64,000 nt of DNA from Salminus brasiliensis (Eukaryota; Chordata; Actinopteri; Characiformes; Bryconidae): assembly GCF_030463535.1 (NCBI RefSeq), contig NC_132879.1:43280970-43344969 (forward strand), in the 5' to 3' direction. Position 1 is the stretch's first letter. Each line of letters opens with the position of its first letter. Position numbers and translations under genes: made by a program. The notes beneath the pieces are model-generated. The model saw only the letters and a program-made list of their open reading frames with translations. It had not been told where the DNA came from and made no database searches. Of this stretch, positions 1-14,800 are shown piece after piece.

Positions 1-572
1 TAAAACTATATAAATATATAAATATATATATATATATAGATATATTGTGCCAGGTTTGGTTTATTGGTCTATTTCTTCTGTTCTTTCTATCTCTCTCTCT
101 CTCTCTCTTTCTCGTTCTCTTTCTTTTCTCTCTCTCTCTTTCTAGTTTATTTACTTCAGTTGATTTTGATTCCTAGGTGCACACCTCTGCATGAAGTTAA
201 TTTTAGCATCTCGGTGTGCCAAACGGCTTTTCTATTTTCATATTTCCTTTTTTTCAACATGAGAAGAAGTTGTGATTGCTGATGGAGCAGATAAATGTTT
301 TATTTTTTATTCCAAGTCAAATAGTGTAAATAAGGACAGAGGACCATGTGTTGCTGTTATAGAAAGCACTATAGGATGTACGTGGCGTAAGCTGATTTTG
401 CATATCTTGTGTTCATCCAGTTCATCCAGTTGAAAAGTGGCTGTATATAAACTGAGACCAGCATTCTCTGTCTTTTTCACCTTTATGTTCATAAGTAAAC
501 CTCCCCCTTTACTTCTTCTTATTTTTTTCTTTCTCTTCTTCAACTCTTGGGCTAACTGAGCAGTATTATCAG

Positions 573-634
<62 letters not shown>

Positions 635-870
635 TGTCAAACAAAAACCTACTCCAAAACAGCAATTTTACAGGAGAAAGAAAATACCTTACTTACTTTC
701 AATGGAGATTAATGTAACAAGATTACAAGTCATTTTGGAGCATTTCTATTAAGTAAACTTAATCCCATTCATAATTGAACTTGGACACAATATAATAAAT
801 AACTGCCAGATTCACGTTATGTTACAAAATGAAATTATGTTTTTTTCATGCGACCATATACATATGTATA
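1..870. other. AT-rich spacer without a recognisable gene
   Basis: The stretch contains TA runs at the window start and at 576-631, a CT-rich tract (about 90-145), and a dispersed repeat at about 695-845. The repeat reads 'actttcaatggag...' and has a second copy at about 6265-6390. The TA array is flanked by short inverted CAGTGA/TCACTG. I see no coding signal. Confidence 0.6.
576..631. repeat. (TA)n microsatellite
   Basis: About 28 uninterrupted TA units flanked by CAGTGA and TCACTG, a 6-base inverted pair. Confidence 0.95.
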
Positions 871-1361
871 TATGCAGCAGTAAAAAATTAAGAGACCACC
901 CTACATCATCAGTATCTCTGGTTTTACCATTTATAGGCAATGTGTTTAGAGAAACTAACATGTGTGCTGTATTTCATAAACCATAAAATTTCCCCTAAAT
1001 TCCAAATACAAAATATTACTATGATAACTAGAATTTATTTGCAGAAAGGACAACTGCTCAAATCATGCAAAAAACTATTATAATTATAATTATAATTATA
1101 ATGCAAAAAAAACGAAAATATTTGAACTTTGAGAGCATTCAAAAATCACTATGGTGAAATCACAGCGTTCATGTCTTGGCAGGCTCTCCACTAGTCACAT
1201 AATGTTGGGTGACTTTATGCCGTTCATAGTCTGCAAATTCAGGTAACTCAGTTTGAGTTTTGTTTGATGAAATGCCTGGAATGAAATGGCTGCCATACAC
1301 ATAGAGATGCAAATTTAAGAAAAGAAATTGGTGGTCTCTTATTTTTTTCCAGAGCTGTATA
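871..1361. mobile_element. Non-autonomous mariner-like element (MITE), about 490 bp
   Basis: Inverted ends match well: cagcagtaaaaaattaagag at 875-894 and, reversed, the right end at 1331-1358 (gtggtctcttatttttttcc then agagctg). The insertion sits in TA sequence at both ends, as mariner elements prefer. No transposase is visible inside. Confidence 0.7.
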
Positions 1362-1683
1362 TATATATATATATATATATAATTTCTTTTTTTTTTTTTT
1401 TCCCAAATACACACACACTGATTACAGTAAGAAGATCTATAAAAAGAAAGGCAGTCACAGCAAAATGTATGAATGAAAGTGTACAGAATTGTAGATTATG
1501 GAATTCATTAAGTGCAGTAGAACCTACTCTTTGAACTCTGGCCCTGTTCTGCTCTTTCAGGGGATGAGGTATTGACAGATGTTAGAAACTCTGAGTTCAG
1601 TACTCAGTTTGCTTCGTTCACTTCAACATGTACACACACAAACACACACACACATATACGTTTCACCTCACATTCTTACCCAA

Positions 1684-1686
<3 letters not shown>

Positions 1687-1747
<61 letters not shown>
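1687..1747. repeat. (TA)n microsatellite preceded by a CA-rich tract
   Basis: About 30 TA units. A short CA run lies at about 1630-1655. Confidence 0.95.
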
Positions 1748-1750
<3 letters not shown>

Positions 1751-2397
1751 TAAAACATACCCACTCTAATTGTTCTTTTCAAAATGATCAGAATGACTCT
1801 GAAAACCAAATAAAAGCTATGTTTTAAGACTGTTTAGCTTTGCAAGGAATGTAGAAGTTTTTCAGACTTGCTTTGTTTGAATGTTGGCATTGGAAAAAAA
1901 AGGCATGCCCCTGTGTGGAAGTATTGGTTGATATTGGATGCTGGACTAGGTTGAGCTAAATGATGCATGTTATGAATCAAACAATCACGTAGCACTTGTG
2001 TGTAGTTGAAATGGTAAAAAAAAAACAAAAGGTTTTCATTAACTTGGCTAGCAGACCTATGAGAACCTTTTCCCTTTTACTACACATGCAGAAGTTCTAT
2101 TTTTACATAATTTCACATGCATAAAATCGAGTAAAAGAAAGTCCATCAGTGTTTATTTTGTTTTTGTATTTATTTTTTTGGTGTACATTCATTTCAGAGA
2201 TGCACACTGACACCGGAATGATATTAAGATGAGCAGATAATTGTGTAAAAATGATCAGCACTGGGCCGACATTCAGATTTGACTGATTTTTCAGGATGTG
2301 TTGATTGTACTCCGGAAAAGTGGAATGTTTAGAAGATATCAGTATTTTATTTTATTTTTTATTTGTATTACTGCATGTTGTGTCCATTTTATAACTA

Positions 2398-2846
2398 CAG
2401 TACCAGTAAAAAGTTTGGACACACCTGGTTGAATGTGTGCTAACCATCATCTTAAAAACTGATCTAAATGGACCATGGGGGCACATGGGTATCTACCGTA
2501 GTAAGGACGTCATTGCTGGGGGGGAGTTGATTTTCCTGAACTGAAAGGAAATGGTTTGGTCATATAGGCCATTGAGGCAATGTATTGGTCTTGATAAATG
2601 GGTAAATATGTATTTAATAATGTACATTACCATACTGTAGTTGCATGGTTTGAGAGGTATTTCCACCCACACACATACACACTGCCCCAGTCCTACAGCT
2701 TAGGCCTACTTGACCTACCCCCCGCCCCCCACTCCCCAGCTGCAACATCCTAACTGCAGTGGATACCCAATGTCCTCTTTTTTGATAACAGAAATATGGT
2801 CACCCTATCATTTGGATCAGATGTCAAACTTTTGACTGGTATTCTA
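2398..2846. mobile_element. Tc1-like non-autonomous element, about 450 bp
   Basis: The left end cagtaccagtaaaaagtttg and the reverse of the right end at 2823-2846 share the Tc1 terminal core (taccagt..aaagtttg). No transposase reading frame is left between them. Confidence 0.65.
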
Positions 2847-5800
2847 TGTACAATGGAGTCCAAAAGTCTAGGACTTTCATTTAAAGCTGGAAAATAAACA
2901 ACAGAAAGTTTTAGAATTTTGAAAAATTATATTAAATAGAACTATTTAAAATTCTGCTTCATTTCTTGGTAAATGTTTAAATGTAAGCAAATGTGGGACA
3001 CTAACCACGTTAACACCTGTGTTTAGCTATTTCTCTTCCTTTGAAGCTGGTGTTCAGGTTCAGGTGATTCTCAGGTAGATCTGATCTGCTCATCAAACCT
3101 GTGGAGTTCAAGCAGCTCGAGTGCACGCTGTCATTAAAGAATAAGAGGGACACACCACCATATACTAAGAACTTCTGAAATTCAAGTTCACATTTTACAA
3201 TTTAAAACATTTTTTTAAGTTTTTCCAACGAAGAACAAGCTATTAAATTTAGACAGGACTGCAGCACAGAAGCATTTTCTACTAGCGGTTCTCAGACCTT
3301 TAGACCCCAATGTATAAGCAGGCATCGATCCATACATACATATTTCTACATGATATATATTGGATATTGGCCCAGAATTCCCATATAGTAGTGTTAACGG
3401 AGGTGAATGTCTACAGTAGGTCAAACCTCGCCTTTAACTAACATCCCAGCTAGTTATATCACTTTAGTATAATACAAAATAACTATTTTAATAAACAATT
3501 TCATTAAAAGCTTTCTAAAAATACATCTCCATGAAATTCAGTACTGGCAGATGAAATGTAACCAACACTAGACATCACCTTAAGCATACTAATATCTGAA
3601 TCAGCAGTACTATTTTTATATTGAGCCACTAAACTTGTCAGGGATGACATTAAAGAGAGTTAAAGATCTTCGATGAAGGAATTGGGGAGATCTAGTGATT
3701 TAAATTTTGTGGATTGTGTAGTTTCTGTGTTATTTCACGATCAGTAGTGGATTTGTGCTTTAAAGAGGTCGTGTTACGATTGCAAAGGCATGAAGAGAAA
3801 TGTCTCTGAGACTGAAGGGAATGTATTAACACTTTGAATTCAATGGTGAGGATATTTAAAATCTTTGTTATGTATTTCCTTGAATCAGTGACGTAGCTGT
3901 CTCTGCATCTCAGAGCTGTGCTACTTATTTATTTAACTATGTAAAGATCCTAAAGAGAGATTTCTAAGGGTTTAGCTTTGGAGAGGTAGCGGTATTTATG
4001 TGTAATGCGTCTGCAGGACGCTGCAGCACGGCTCAGAGTGTTATTATATACAAAAGGTCTTGATTCGCTTGAAAACACAAGCTATTTTTTTATTAGTGCG
4101 CTGGGCAGCAGGAGCATGAATGTATGGTCATTTAGAATAGAATCTCTTGTTTTTGCTTTATTATTGAGATTTTTCTGACCAGATTACCTTGGACTTCAAT
4201 TTTTTTGGATCTTGTAGAAAAGAAGAAGAGTATTTTCTGTCTAAGATGGCCACAGATGAGCAGTGTATAGAAAGTATAATGATATAAAAGGAGGTTTATA
4301 TTAGATAGGGGGATGTGGAATGTATGCAAGTTTCAAATCCTTGAAATTTCTCCAGTGAGAGCTACAAACCAACCAAGTGTTGGATAAATAAGGTACGTCA
4401 CGTAAAAGGCCGGACAGGTGCAACCCTCACTGCCCTAGAGTTGAACATTTTGACCTTTATGTAGCACATCTCTCTTAACATCCTCCTTTCAATGACTGTT
4501 AATTTGATATGATCATCAGCTACAAAGTATAAAAAACATTTAAATGCAGAGGTGGTGATATTATAGCACTAGTAATGCAATAATCAGTATCTGCAGAAGC
4601 CATCAGTGTTTGCACAGTGGAATCATATTTAGTCAATCTTAGGCATTCGTTATGACATGTAAATATTGATTTGCTCTGTACTTTTGGAGAGAAACCTGAC
4701 CGCAATGCAGATTCCGCCATATGCATTAAGCTAGCTGATAGTGAATTCACCTGTGAGAATATTGGAAACCAGTCTGCTGCGTTTCATTATATTAATATTA
4801 GTTATAGGCTTTTGGTTTTTTTTGTTTGTTTGTTTGTTTTTGGCCATGTGTTTGATCCCTTGTGGAGCTTTAAGACACCTCCACAAACAATACAATTACA
4901 GAAGGAGATTTTCCAGCACCATTGCTAAGCCTCCAGATCAACCCAGCAGATGTAGCACCAAAGACCGGAGGGTGTGCCATGATGGTGGTTCTGGAGTTCA
5001 GTAAGGAGCAATGGGATCGCAGTTGCCCTGAATTGATCATGTCTTCAGAGATGCGTGACTGGTTTTTAGGCCTAGCTCAAGAGTGGCTCTTTTGCCTGTT
5101 GATTCTTTTCTTTTCCACAGTTTCCTTTCCTCAATTATAGAGTCAGCAAATGGGGGAGGGTCTTGGGTCTTGGGCCACTTCTAATGAATGACACCGAAGA
5201 AGACTGAGAGGACTGAAATGCTTTCTTTGTTCTGGTGGTAAAGCCAGTCTGCTACCAGAAACTATGAATATACTCTGTGGTATGATGCTCATTTGAGCCT
5301 TTAATTATTTTATTTTCTTGTGGCGTGTGTTCTATGGGTGATAACGAACTGAGATCTCTGTTTGGAGCTATCCATTTAAGCCTGCAAAAAAGCCCACTGT
5401 TCAGTTCAGCTTTATTACACTTACAGGAGTCCTTTCACAGGACATATCTCATATATTTTGTTTCCACAGAAAAACAACCTGGGTAGCTTGTGCAATTCTG
5501 ATCATAGTGGCGCGAATGGAAGTGTAGTTTAGAGTTATTTATAAGGTTAAAAAGCTGATTTTTCATTTTAGAATGTACGTTGTGTTTTCTCGCTAGTTTC
5601 TGGAGGCAAGCAGTTCCGTGTTCTGCTCCGAACGAGGAATTCTCAGCCTGCACAGTCAAGAGGCCAATCCAATTTTAGGGTGTTCTCACTGAGAAATGTC
5701 CACCATCCCCTCCTCTACATTTACGATTCTTTCATTTACTTCATTCTTTCATTTAGTTTTTCAAAAGGGAATATGATAAGTCAGAATATTCAATCACTTT

Positions 5801-5959
5801 TCTACTCCTATTTTCAAAAAAAAAGTTCAATAGAAAAGCAAACAAAAAGTTGTAACAAAGTATTTGTAAATAAGTGATGTACAGTTTGTATCTGTAACCG
5901 TCAGCCTGTCTTTGGTGACAGAGTGTGTCTTGCATATAACGCACGCTATCAGTAAAATA

Positions 5960-5965
<6 letters not shown>

Positions 5966-6034
<69 letters not shown>
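5966..6034. repeat. (TA)n microsatellite
   Basis: About 34 uninterrupted TA units. Confidence 0.95.
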
Positions 6035-6037
<3 letters not shown>

Positions 6038-8073
6038 TTTATGGTCCTTGAAAGCAAGTTTTAATCTCTGATGTACTGATGTATATTCCTGTACCATTGC
6101 ATTTTTATCTGAGGAATGATGTTATTAAAGAAATTGCAAATAAATTGAATTTTCTATAGTTCTTCTCTTAATGTTATAGTTTTCTTTTCCTCTGTGGAAT
6201 CACTGTTTGTATCACTGACAGGTTTGAACTATATCATTGATGTGAAGCATAGACAGTGTCTTAACTTTCAATGGAGGTCAATGTAAAAGATTTTGGAGCA
6301 TTTCTATTGGGCCTTTTGTCATTTTGACACAATGTAAAGAACAACTGTCAGATTGACAGATTGTCAAAAAGTGAAAAACACCCAAAATGAAGATACAAGG
6401 TTTATACAGGACAGGAACAATATGTTTCATTAACTAGATAAACCTTGCAAAACAGATCTATGATGTAAGTAGTGTGAGTGTGGAGGTGGACTTGAAAAGG
6501 GGTATATACTAAACCTGGTCATTTTCCTTTCCCTCATTATACTGTATCTTCCACAGGACGCACTATATACAAGGTATACACATCTTTGATTACTTAGGGG
6601 ACAGGTTCTGCACTATTCATCTAAATGTGATTTTTAGAGAGAGTGTCTATTAATATGAACTATTTTAATAAAATTAATTAATAAATAATATTATTATTTA
6701 ATTATAAAGACCTAATCTTTCCAGGAAACAAATGACTTTGAGCATGAGCACAGAATTAACTCATATATTTATATTATATTATTCATATATATATATCAAT
6801 AATAAAAGGAACTTTCAACCTTAATGAGTAAAGATACGATTTTTTTATAAAAAGAACATCTCTCCAACTGTTAGGCAGGGAGATGGGTTGTGTTGCAGCC
6901 AGTGGGTAGGAATGGATTTAATTAAATTCCTGAAAATTCTGGAAGCAATCATCACACTGCCTGTGAAAAAAAGGCTGTAAAAAAGCTGGAAAATGTCCAC
7001 ATTTTCAAATTGCAAAATCAAAACATTTATTCATTTCAGAATGAAACTATTATGAAAAGTATTTTGGACTTATTTCCAAACTATTATGACCATTATGCAT
7101 CTCAAAATTTGAGACATATGGTAGACGATAATTTACCATTTTCAGGTTTTGACATGTTGTGCATTCTGAGATGCATATCTACTCACCACAGTTGTTTAAG
7201 TGAGTTGCTTTAGCCTTTCTGTTAGCTCGAACCAGTCAGACCTCCCTCATCAACAAGGTGTTTCCATCTGCAGAACTGCTGCTCACTGGATGTTGTTTCA
7301 TGATTACACCATTCTGAGTACACTCTGGAGATGTATGCCTGATAATACTGGGAGATCTACAGTTATAGAAATATACAATCAGCCCAGGATGATAAAGTTC
7401 AGACAACTTTTAAAAAATTGATGTAAAAGCCCCTCTTTTCTCTTTTCTGTAGTTTGAATTTATTCTATAATTACCACTAGAGAGCTCTGGGCCACTGGGT
7501 CACTTGGTGATATGCTGCCACCACTGGAACATCATTTTTTGGATGTAGAAGATGCTGTTTAACATGACTCTCAACAAGAGAACAAATGCACAAAGTTTGA
7601 GCACCTCAAGAGATACAAGCTTCTAAAAACCCTTCCTAAGATCTCAGATAGTTTAGTTAGTTAGAGTTTTAGAGCTATTGCTTGTTTACAGTCATAGTTA
7701 GGTAATAGTAGGCAGAGATGAAAATTTTAACATGTTGGACTTCAATTTGGCCAGGTAATGCAAATGTCAAAGCTTAATTTATTTGGTTAAATTCCTTAAA
7801 CCAAACAATTAGCACCCATTAAACAACTCCTCTACACTGTCCAGCACATCAGTTTAATACGTTTTGGAGGTGACGGTCAATGTTAATGTTAATGTTGACA
7901 GTTTAACGTTGATTAAACATCTTGTTGTTACTATAATAACCATGCAGGGTGCTTAAAGTTTTGTTCTGGGCCTTTTTCTTTTTTTGTAATATTGAAACTG
8001 TAAAATATGGTAATAAAATGGTATAAATATTTCAGGATTTTTAATTCAGATTTATTTTATTTATTTGCCTTTT

Positions 8074-8104
<31 letters not shown>

Positions 8105-8144
8105 TTACTCCAATAACATAACTTTTAGGGGTGCCCAAACTTTC

Positions 8145-8146
<2 letters not shown>

Positions 8147-8218
<72 letters not shown>
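8147..8218. repeat. (TA)n microsatellite next to a Tc1-type end
   Basis: About 36 TA units begin right after ggggtgcccaaactttccac, a typical Tc1 right end. Confidence 0.95.
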
Positions 8219-8221
<3 letters not shown>

Positions 8222-8279
8222 TAGTGATCATAAGGGTGATGAAAATAGCTCACTACCACATTCATAAACGTTCTTAGTA

Positions 8280-8466
8280 TTAGGGACTAGTGTGTGTATT
8301 AGGACGCGGCCCTACTCACCCGATCATCCTCCACGTCATCACTTTGAGCCAGGCAGTGGAAGGACCTCGGAAACCCTCGTGTTTTGAAGCACGCAGATTT
8401 GGCATGCTTGGTGTTTTGCGGACTGAAGACAGAGCAGAACAGTGAAAGAAAATCGCCGTCGCAGCC
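8280..8466 (+). promoter_or_regulatory. pwp1: Probable pwp1 promoter and 5' UTR
   Basis: A locally GC-richer stretch with several CpGs lies directly before the pwp1 ATG, in otherwise AT-rich DNA. It holds a CRE-like half site (ccacgtcatcac, about 8331-8342) and no TATA box that I can see. The transcription start is inferred, not seen. Confidence 0.45.
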
Positions 8467-11400
8467 ATGAGCTCTCAAATCACTTGCGTCGGATGGGTGA
8501 AAAGAGGGATTTCCAAGGAAACCCCAGATAAAGTGAGTGAGGTGTTAGTAACTTCACTGGCGAGGCTAACGTGGAGTCGATTCTGACGCGCTGACAGACC
8601 TCTGCTGATCTCTAACGGACTCGGATATTCATCTCTGATTTTTTTCTTTCTCAGGTGGAACTGAGTAAAGACGAGCTGCAGCGCATCATAGCCGAGGCAA
8701 AGGACGAACTACGGTAAATGTCTTTTCTGGACGACCTGTGCGTCTGGGTCAGGTCTGTCGACAGGTATTAATGACTGCCTGTTTGTAATATTCAGAGACC
8801 AAGTGAGTCTTGAACAGAATGCGATCGTGGTGGTTGTTAAAGTGGGTAACTATATATTTATACACAGCCACAGCCAGAATATTGTGACCACCACCACTGG
8901 TTTGGAATGAGCTCCACTTCCCATATAGGAGCACTTTCGTTGTTCTGTAATTCCAGCCTGTAGTCAATAGGTTTCTCTGCATACTCTCTTACTTTCCTAC
9001 TGTTCTTCAATGCTCACGCCCCCACAGAGCAGGTAGTATTTGGATGGTGGATCATTCTCAGCACCGCAGTGACACTGATGTGGTGGTGGTGTGTTAGTGT
9101 GTGTTGGGCTCGTACGAGTGTATCAGACACACAGCAGTGCTGCTGGAGTTTTTAAACACTGTGTCCACTCACTGTCCACTCTATTAGACACTCCTACCTA
9201 GTTCATCTTATAGATAATTAAAGTCAGAGACAGAAGCTCATCTGTTGCTGCACAGTTTGTGTTGGTCATCCTCTAGTCCTTTATCAGTGGTCACAGGACC
9301 CTGCTCACAGGACACTGTTGGCTCAGTATTTGCAGTTGGTGGACGGTTCTCAGTCCAGCAGTGACGCTGAGAAGTTTAAAACCTTAAGCAGCTCTGCTGT
9401 GTCTGATTTACGCACACCAGTGCAACTCACACTAACACACCGCCACCATGTTAGTGTCACTGCGGTGCTGAGAATGACCCACCACCCAGATAATACCTGC
9501 TCTGTGGTGCTATTGAAAAGCATTAATGTGTTCATCCTTCAGGTGTCAAGTGTTAAATGAATCTGGTAGGGTTCTGTGTTTGTGAAGTCATTTCATGGCC
9601 TTTTTACAACGGCAGCTTTCTTGTGTTTTAGCATATTTACTGTTGTCTACTTCCTAAGCACAACATAATCTTATTGAACGTGATGGTGCAAATACTTAGC
9701 ACGAAGAGAGTCGTCTGTGTAGGACACAAACTTGAAGTAATGTGTTTGTTAAGTACTGTGTTTTGTGTTGTGTATGTGTTCAGATAATCAAAGAAAATCC
9801 CCATTATTCTAAAGTATTTACTAACCTTGTGTACTGCGTGTATGCTTAAGGATGGGAACAGTGGACTAAGTCCAATATATGCTATTTCACAAGCAAATAT
9901 ATGCTGATATGCAAACCTTTTAAAAAAAATGTAGTAATTGGCTGTACATCTACCTCAATTCATCATTACGTGGGAAAATCACAACATATAACGTAATTTT
10001 ACAAATAAATGAATTTCAGATATTCAGATATAATAGATACATTTACATTTATGACATCTAGCTGACGCTCTTATCCAGAGCGACTTACAAGGTTACTTGT
10101 ATTACAGAGGTGGGCCAATGTAGTGCTAGGAGTCTTGCCCAAGGACTCTTATTGGTGTAGCACAGCACAGTCACCCAGACCGGGAATTGAACCCCAGTTT
10201 CCCATGTCGTGGGGTAGCTCACTGGCAGGTAGTGGTGTTAACTGTTGCGCCACACCAACCATATATTTTAGCTTGTCATCACTTAGTCTGGCTATGAAAA
10301 ACATCCGTATTGTCCCTTGCTCTGTCCGTGTTCCGCAGAGTTAGCTTACAGCGAAATGTTTATAGTATCCGTCAAATCGAAACATCAGACAATGTTTTAA
10401 CAATTATCTGGCGAAATATGATGTCAACATTATGTGCATCCCTGATGACAAATATGCTTTAATCATGTTGTTCAGGCAAAATGATGATGAAGAGGAGGAG
10501 GTGGATGGGGATGAGAGCACAGCAAATAAGCATGAGGAAACTGAAGCTTCATCACCTCAAGAAATGAAGGATAATGATGATGAAAAACAAGAGGAAAATG
10601 ATGAGCTTGCTGAGTATGACCTGGACAGATATGATGAGCAGGACATAGGTATATCATATCTCTTCCTTTTTTATTTTTTTTTAGGGGGAGGGTTGTTGTA
10701 ATTGGGTGAAATTGCGTAAGGAACCTAATTACCTGTAAATAATTGCAGTTACCTGTAAATAATCTGTAAATAATATTGTTGCTTTTTACTTCTATTATTT
10801 ATTTGTGTATATATTGGTGATTTATCTAAGTTTTTGCATCCGAGTGTCCTTCTGTCCCTTTTCTGCTGTGACACTAAGAAATTTCCCCACTGCCCTGGCC
10901 TTTTGACTCCAGTTGCGCACTCCATTGACCTGAGTATGCTTGTCTGTCCACTTTGTGATCTAGAGACGGCCAACCTTGGGGACAGTTTGGCGGGCTTGAC
11001 TGTGTTTGGCAATAATGAAGAAGACCCTTACATCACCATTAAAGATACAGTAAGTCAGACACACCACAAGAAGAATCTGTGCACCTCCTGTGAATAGAGC
11101 ATGCTATAGAGGGTATGCATGTGACATTACTGCTGCCACGCCCACTGAGTGGCAAAAAGACAGAAAAAAGACCATTCACTCAACTTTGTGCTCTCAGGTA
11201 TGAGGATTTATTCTCTCACATGTGTGATTTGAGCCTCAGTTAGCTGGACGTTCCTGGCTATATGTCAAAGGGGCGTGTTCCAGCGGGAACATGATGTCAG
11301 TGCTCACCCTCTATACAGTATTTGATTACAGTCACAATACACACATATTTATCATAGTACATGTAATCAAGGACTAATTACACCAGTAACTTATAAACTA

Positions 11401-11744
11401 CTATTCAGGTACTGTTCTGTACAGAATATAGTGATTTGTATTCAACATTTGCTGCACTCTATCTAATTAAAGCAGTCTATACTGTTACACTGTTGGTTAT
11501 GAAAGTTGCAGTTAATCAGTGTTTATTAGACACTAACGGTATCCTTGATATGCTGAGAAAAGCATGTTGTGTATAACGCTAACAGAATTCATCACAATGC
11601 GATAAAGTATTGTAATATTTCCCAGCTCTGTATGCAGATGTTTTAGACATTTCAAGTATGTACATTTTCTGTGTAAATTGTATATATAATTTAAAATCAT
11701 GGTGTCATATATCATATGTCATTAAAAATATATATTGGGTCTCC

Positions 11745-11837
<93 letters not shown>

Positions 11838-14800
11838 CACACACACACACACATATATATATTATTTCTTCATCTCCAGCTGTTTTGGAAAATCCTCTTT
11901 CCACCTTTGTGTACAAGATCTCACTCCTCTCTTTTTGTAGCACAAATTGAAAAAGAAACATTTACCATAGACCATCTTTATGTTTCTGTGGCAGTGCTGC
12001 TGCCTCTGAATCAACCCATGCTCTCGTGATCATGCAGAGAAGTGTAGTCTCTGTAGCTGTTTGTAACTGTGAGCGCAGTACATTGTCACTGTGTGGGGGG
12101 GGAAAAAGTCATTAGTCATGAACAACCACGCACAAGTTTTCACAAAGCTGTGTTGCCTGCCCACATAAAAACACTGAGTGTGGACAGGGCCTAACATGCA
12201 TCCATGCCAGGGTTGGGACGCTGTAATGCCTTGAATTTTGTGACTCCGTACTGTTGCTGTCTGCACATGCTTTTTCCCTGCCAGCTTTTCCTTGAATACT
12301 GTACATGTCTCCTGCATTTCAAACAAAGGTTTGTTTAGCTCTATGTAAATAATCTGCTTGTAACTATCACAGGACCAGTATGAAAGAGAGGACTTCCAGA
12401 TTAAGTCTACAGATAACCTTATTCTGGCTGGCAGGGCAGAGAAGGACTGCTGCAACCTGGAGGTTTACGGTAGGTAAATTCTATGGTTCTCATTAAACAC
12501 GTTTGGTGTTTCTCTGTTGAATTATCTGCACAGTTGAGTTGAATTGATGATAGTTATGGAATATGTCCCTGTGTTCAGTGTATAACCCTGAAGAGGACTC
12601 TCTGTACGTTCATCATGACATCCTCCTCCCTGCTTACCCGCTGAGCATAGAGTGGCTAAACTTTGACCCGAACCCTGATGAAGGACCAGGTAAACGCATC
12701 AGTGTATGGTTGTGTCTATCTCTCAGACATTGTGTGAAGGCAAGAGATAAAAGCTTTATTAACTGCTTGTTTACAAAAGAGGCTGTACTTATTAAAGGCT
12801 ATGGTTAGTTATAAGATCACTGTAATTGGAGCCTGTACTGAGAAGTAAGGCGTACTTCTACATGTAAACAGTATCTGAGTAGCAATGTTAATTATATGTA
12901 GAAAGACTGTGAAAAGTAGAAGCACACTAGTCTATGTGAATGGCCCAGTGTAACATTGCATGCCATACACAGTGATCATGTTCCTTTCAACACAGTGCTT
13001 TTACTATGTTTTGAAACTGTACTCTGTACAGTGCTCTGTATAGTACTCTATCTGACCTTTTGTAATCTGCTGTGTTATTTCTCACAGGGAATTATGCAGC
13101 TATAGGGAACATGACTCCTGTTATAGATGTGTGGGACCTTGATGTGGTAGACTGCCTAGAGCCTGTGTTTTCACTGGGCAGCAAGAAAGCCAAGAAGACC
13201 AAGAAAAGCAAGAAGGTACTGTCAGTTTATATGATATATGATCCTGGTCAAGTGTATAAGCTCTGAGAAGCTGGCCAGCTTTAACTGACAGTTTTGTAAA
13301 AACATTCAGACAATGCCTTTTCAAGCACCCTTATTTTGAATAGAGGAATCCTCATCAATCCTCACACACAACGCCCTTGGTTTTTAAATGTTTCAGTCAT
13401 CACTTGTCCAATCAAGTTGAAAATTCACCTGCTGCATCTTTGTACCGGCTTTTAAGGTGTTTTATGGCTGGCTAGATGGCACGAGTACAGACAGCCAACC
13501 AGCATTCAGCAGGCATTTTTAATTATTTTAATTTATTATTTCCGGCAGGTTTCAGTTTGATCACCTATGGTAGTTTAGCCCACCCCCCCACCCCCTGTGG
13601 TGGATGGTCCTGCCTGTAGTGTGTAAATGTTAGCATGTTCATACCCTACAAAGGCTCAACAACGCCAACACCCCGTCCTCGTGTGATTTTATGATTTGAA
13701 ATTGATTTGAAATTGGAAACCGATCAGAATGTCTGAAAAATGTATAGTTGTTTACCTTTTAAACAGATAAAAAAATGTGGCAGTGGCAGCTGTAGCTGTA
13801 AAGCAGTACTTTTATATTCAGTTTTTAGTTTTTTGTAATCACATGACTTTTGACACACACATCTCTTTTTCCTCCCAGGCCGCTGAGCGTGTGGAGGGAC
13901 ACACAGATGCTGTATTGGACCTATCATGGAATAAACTGGTCAGGTGAGTCAACAGGGGTTTAATACACTTAGCATGTAGAGCATTTCCAAGAATGAATCA
14001 CTGTAATATACCTAACATGAAATTTGTTTTTCTCAGGAATGTTTTAGGCAGTGCTTCAGCTGACGAAACTGTGATTCTTTGGGATTTAGTGCAAGGAAAA
14101 CCAGCAACAACACTAAAGCTGCACACAGACAAGGTGTGTATTGTTTATCGTTATCATACATTGAACTTCAGCTTGTACCGTCCTAACTGTGCGTCAAAAA
14201 ACATTGCTAACAAAAAAAATGATCTATTATAGCAAACGTTTCACAGGGAGCTGACAAACTGACATTGACATTAGATTGTATATTTACTGAGAATCTGCAG
14301 ATTTTACATCAAGCATATTTATATGCATTTATTGTTGCATCACTGAAAAATCTTTTGATGAGTACATAAAGTAAGAGTAGGGCAAAGGTCTAATCCAATC
14401 AGTCTTACCTTACCTAATTGTAAATGCTCTGTGCAAATTCTGACAGTGATGTATACAACATTAAGGACACGTTTCAAATTCTGTCCTTTTTTTGTTTCAG
14501 GTCCAGACTCTAAAGTTTCACCCATTTGAAGCCCAGACCCTCGTCACTGGCTCTTATGATAAGTATGCCAAACAAGAACATACAGTTCGGCTAATTTCCT
14601 CTAATGGATCTGTCTTCGTTGCAGGTGTAACAATTTTGGTCTTTGTTACGGTCTGTGCTTATTAGGTCGGCTATTCTGTATGACTGCCGGAGTCCAGAAT
14701 CCGGTAATCGTATCTGGCGGTTCAGCGGCCAGGTGGAGCGGCTGGTGTGGAATCACTTTTCTCCCTGCAACTTCCTTGTGAGGGGAATTTATTTTTTATT

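Larger units (their letters stand above)
2847..8279. other. Repeat-rich spacer upstream of pwp1
   Basis: No gene can be supported. Contents include a TA array (5966-6034), a TTTA array (about 8067-8106), a TTTG tract (about 4818-4842), a second copy of the 'ctttcaatggagg' repeat (about 6265-6390), and a Tc1-type end at about 8127-8146. An open stretch at 4922-5140 is discussed under findings. Confidence 0.5.

Noticed and set aside
5753-6097. A 114-codon minus-strand ORF
   Set aside because: Most of it is the TA microsatellite; no protein-like sequence flanks it.
11658-12029. A 123-codon ORF across the TA array in pwp1 intron 4
   Set aside because: The open frame is created by TA/CA repeats coding alternating Tyr-Ile; the same happens at the other TA arrays.
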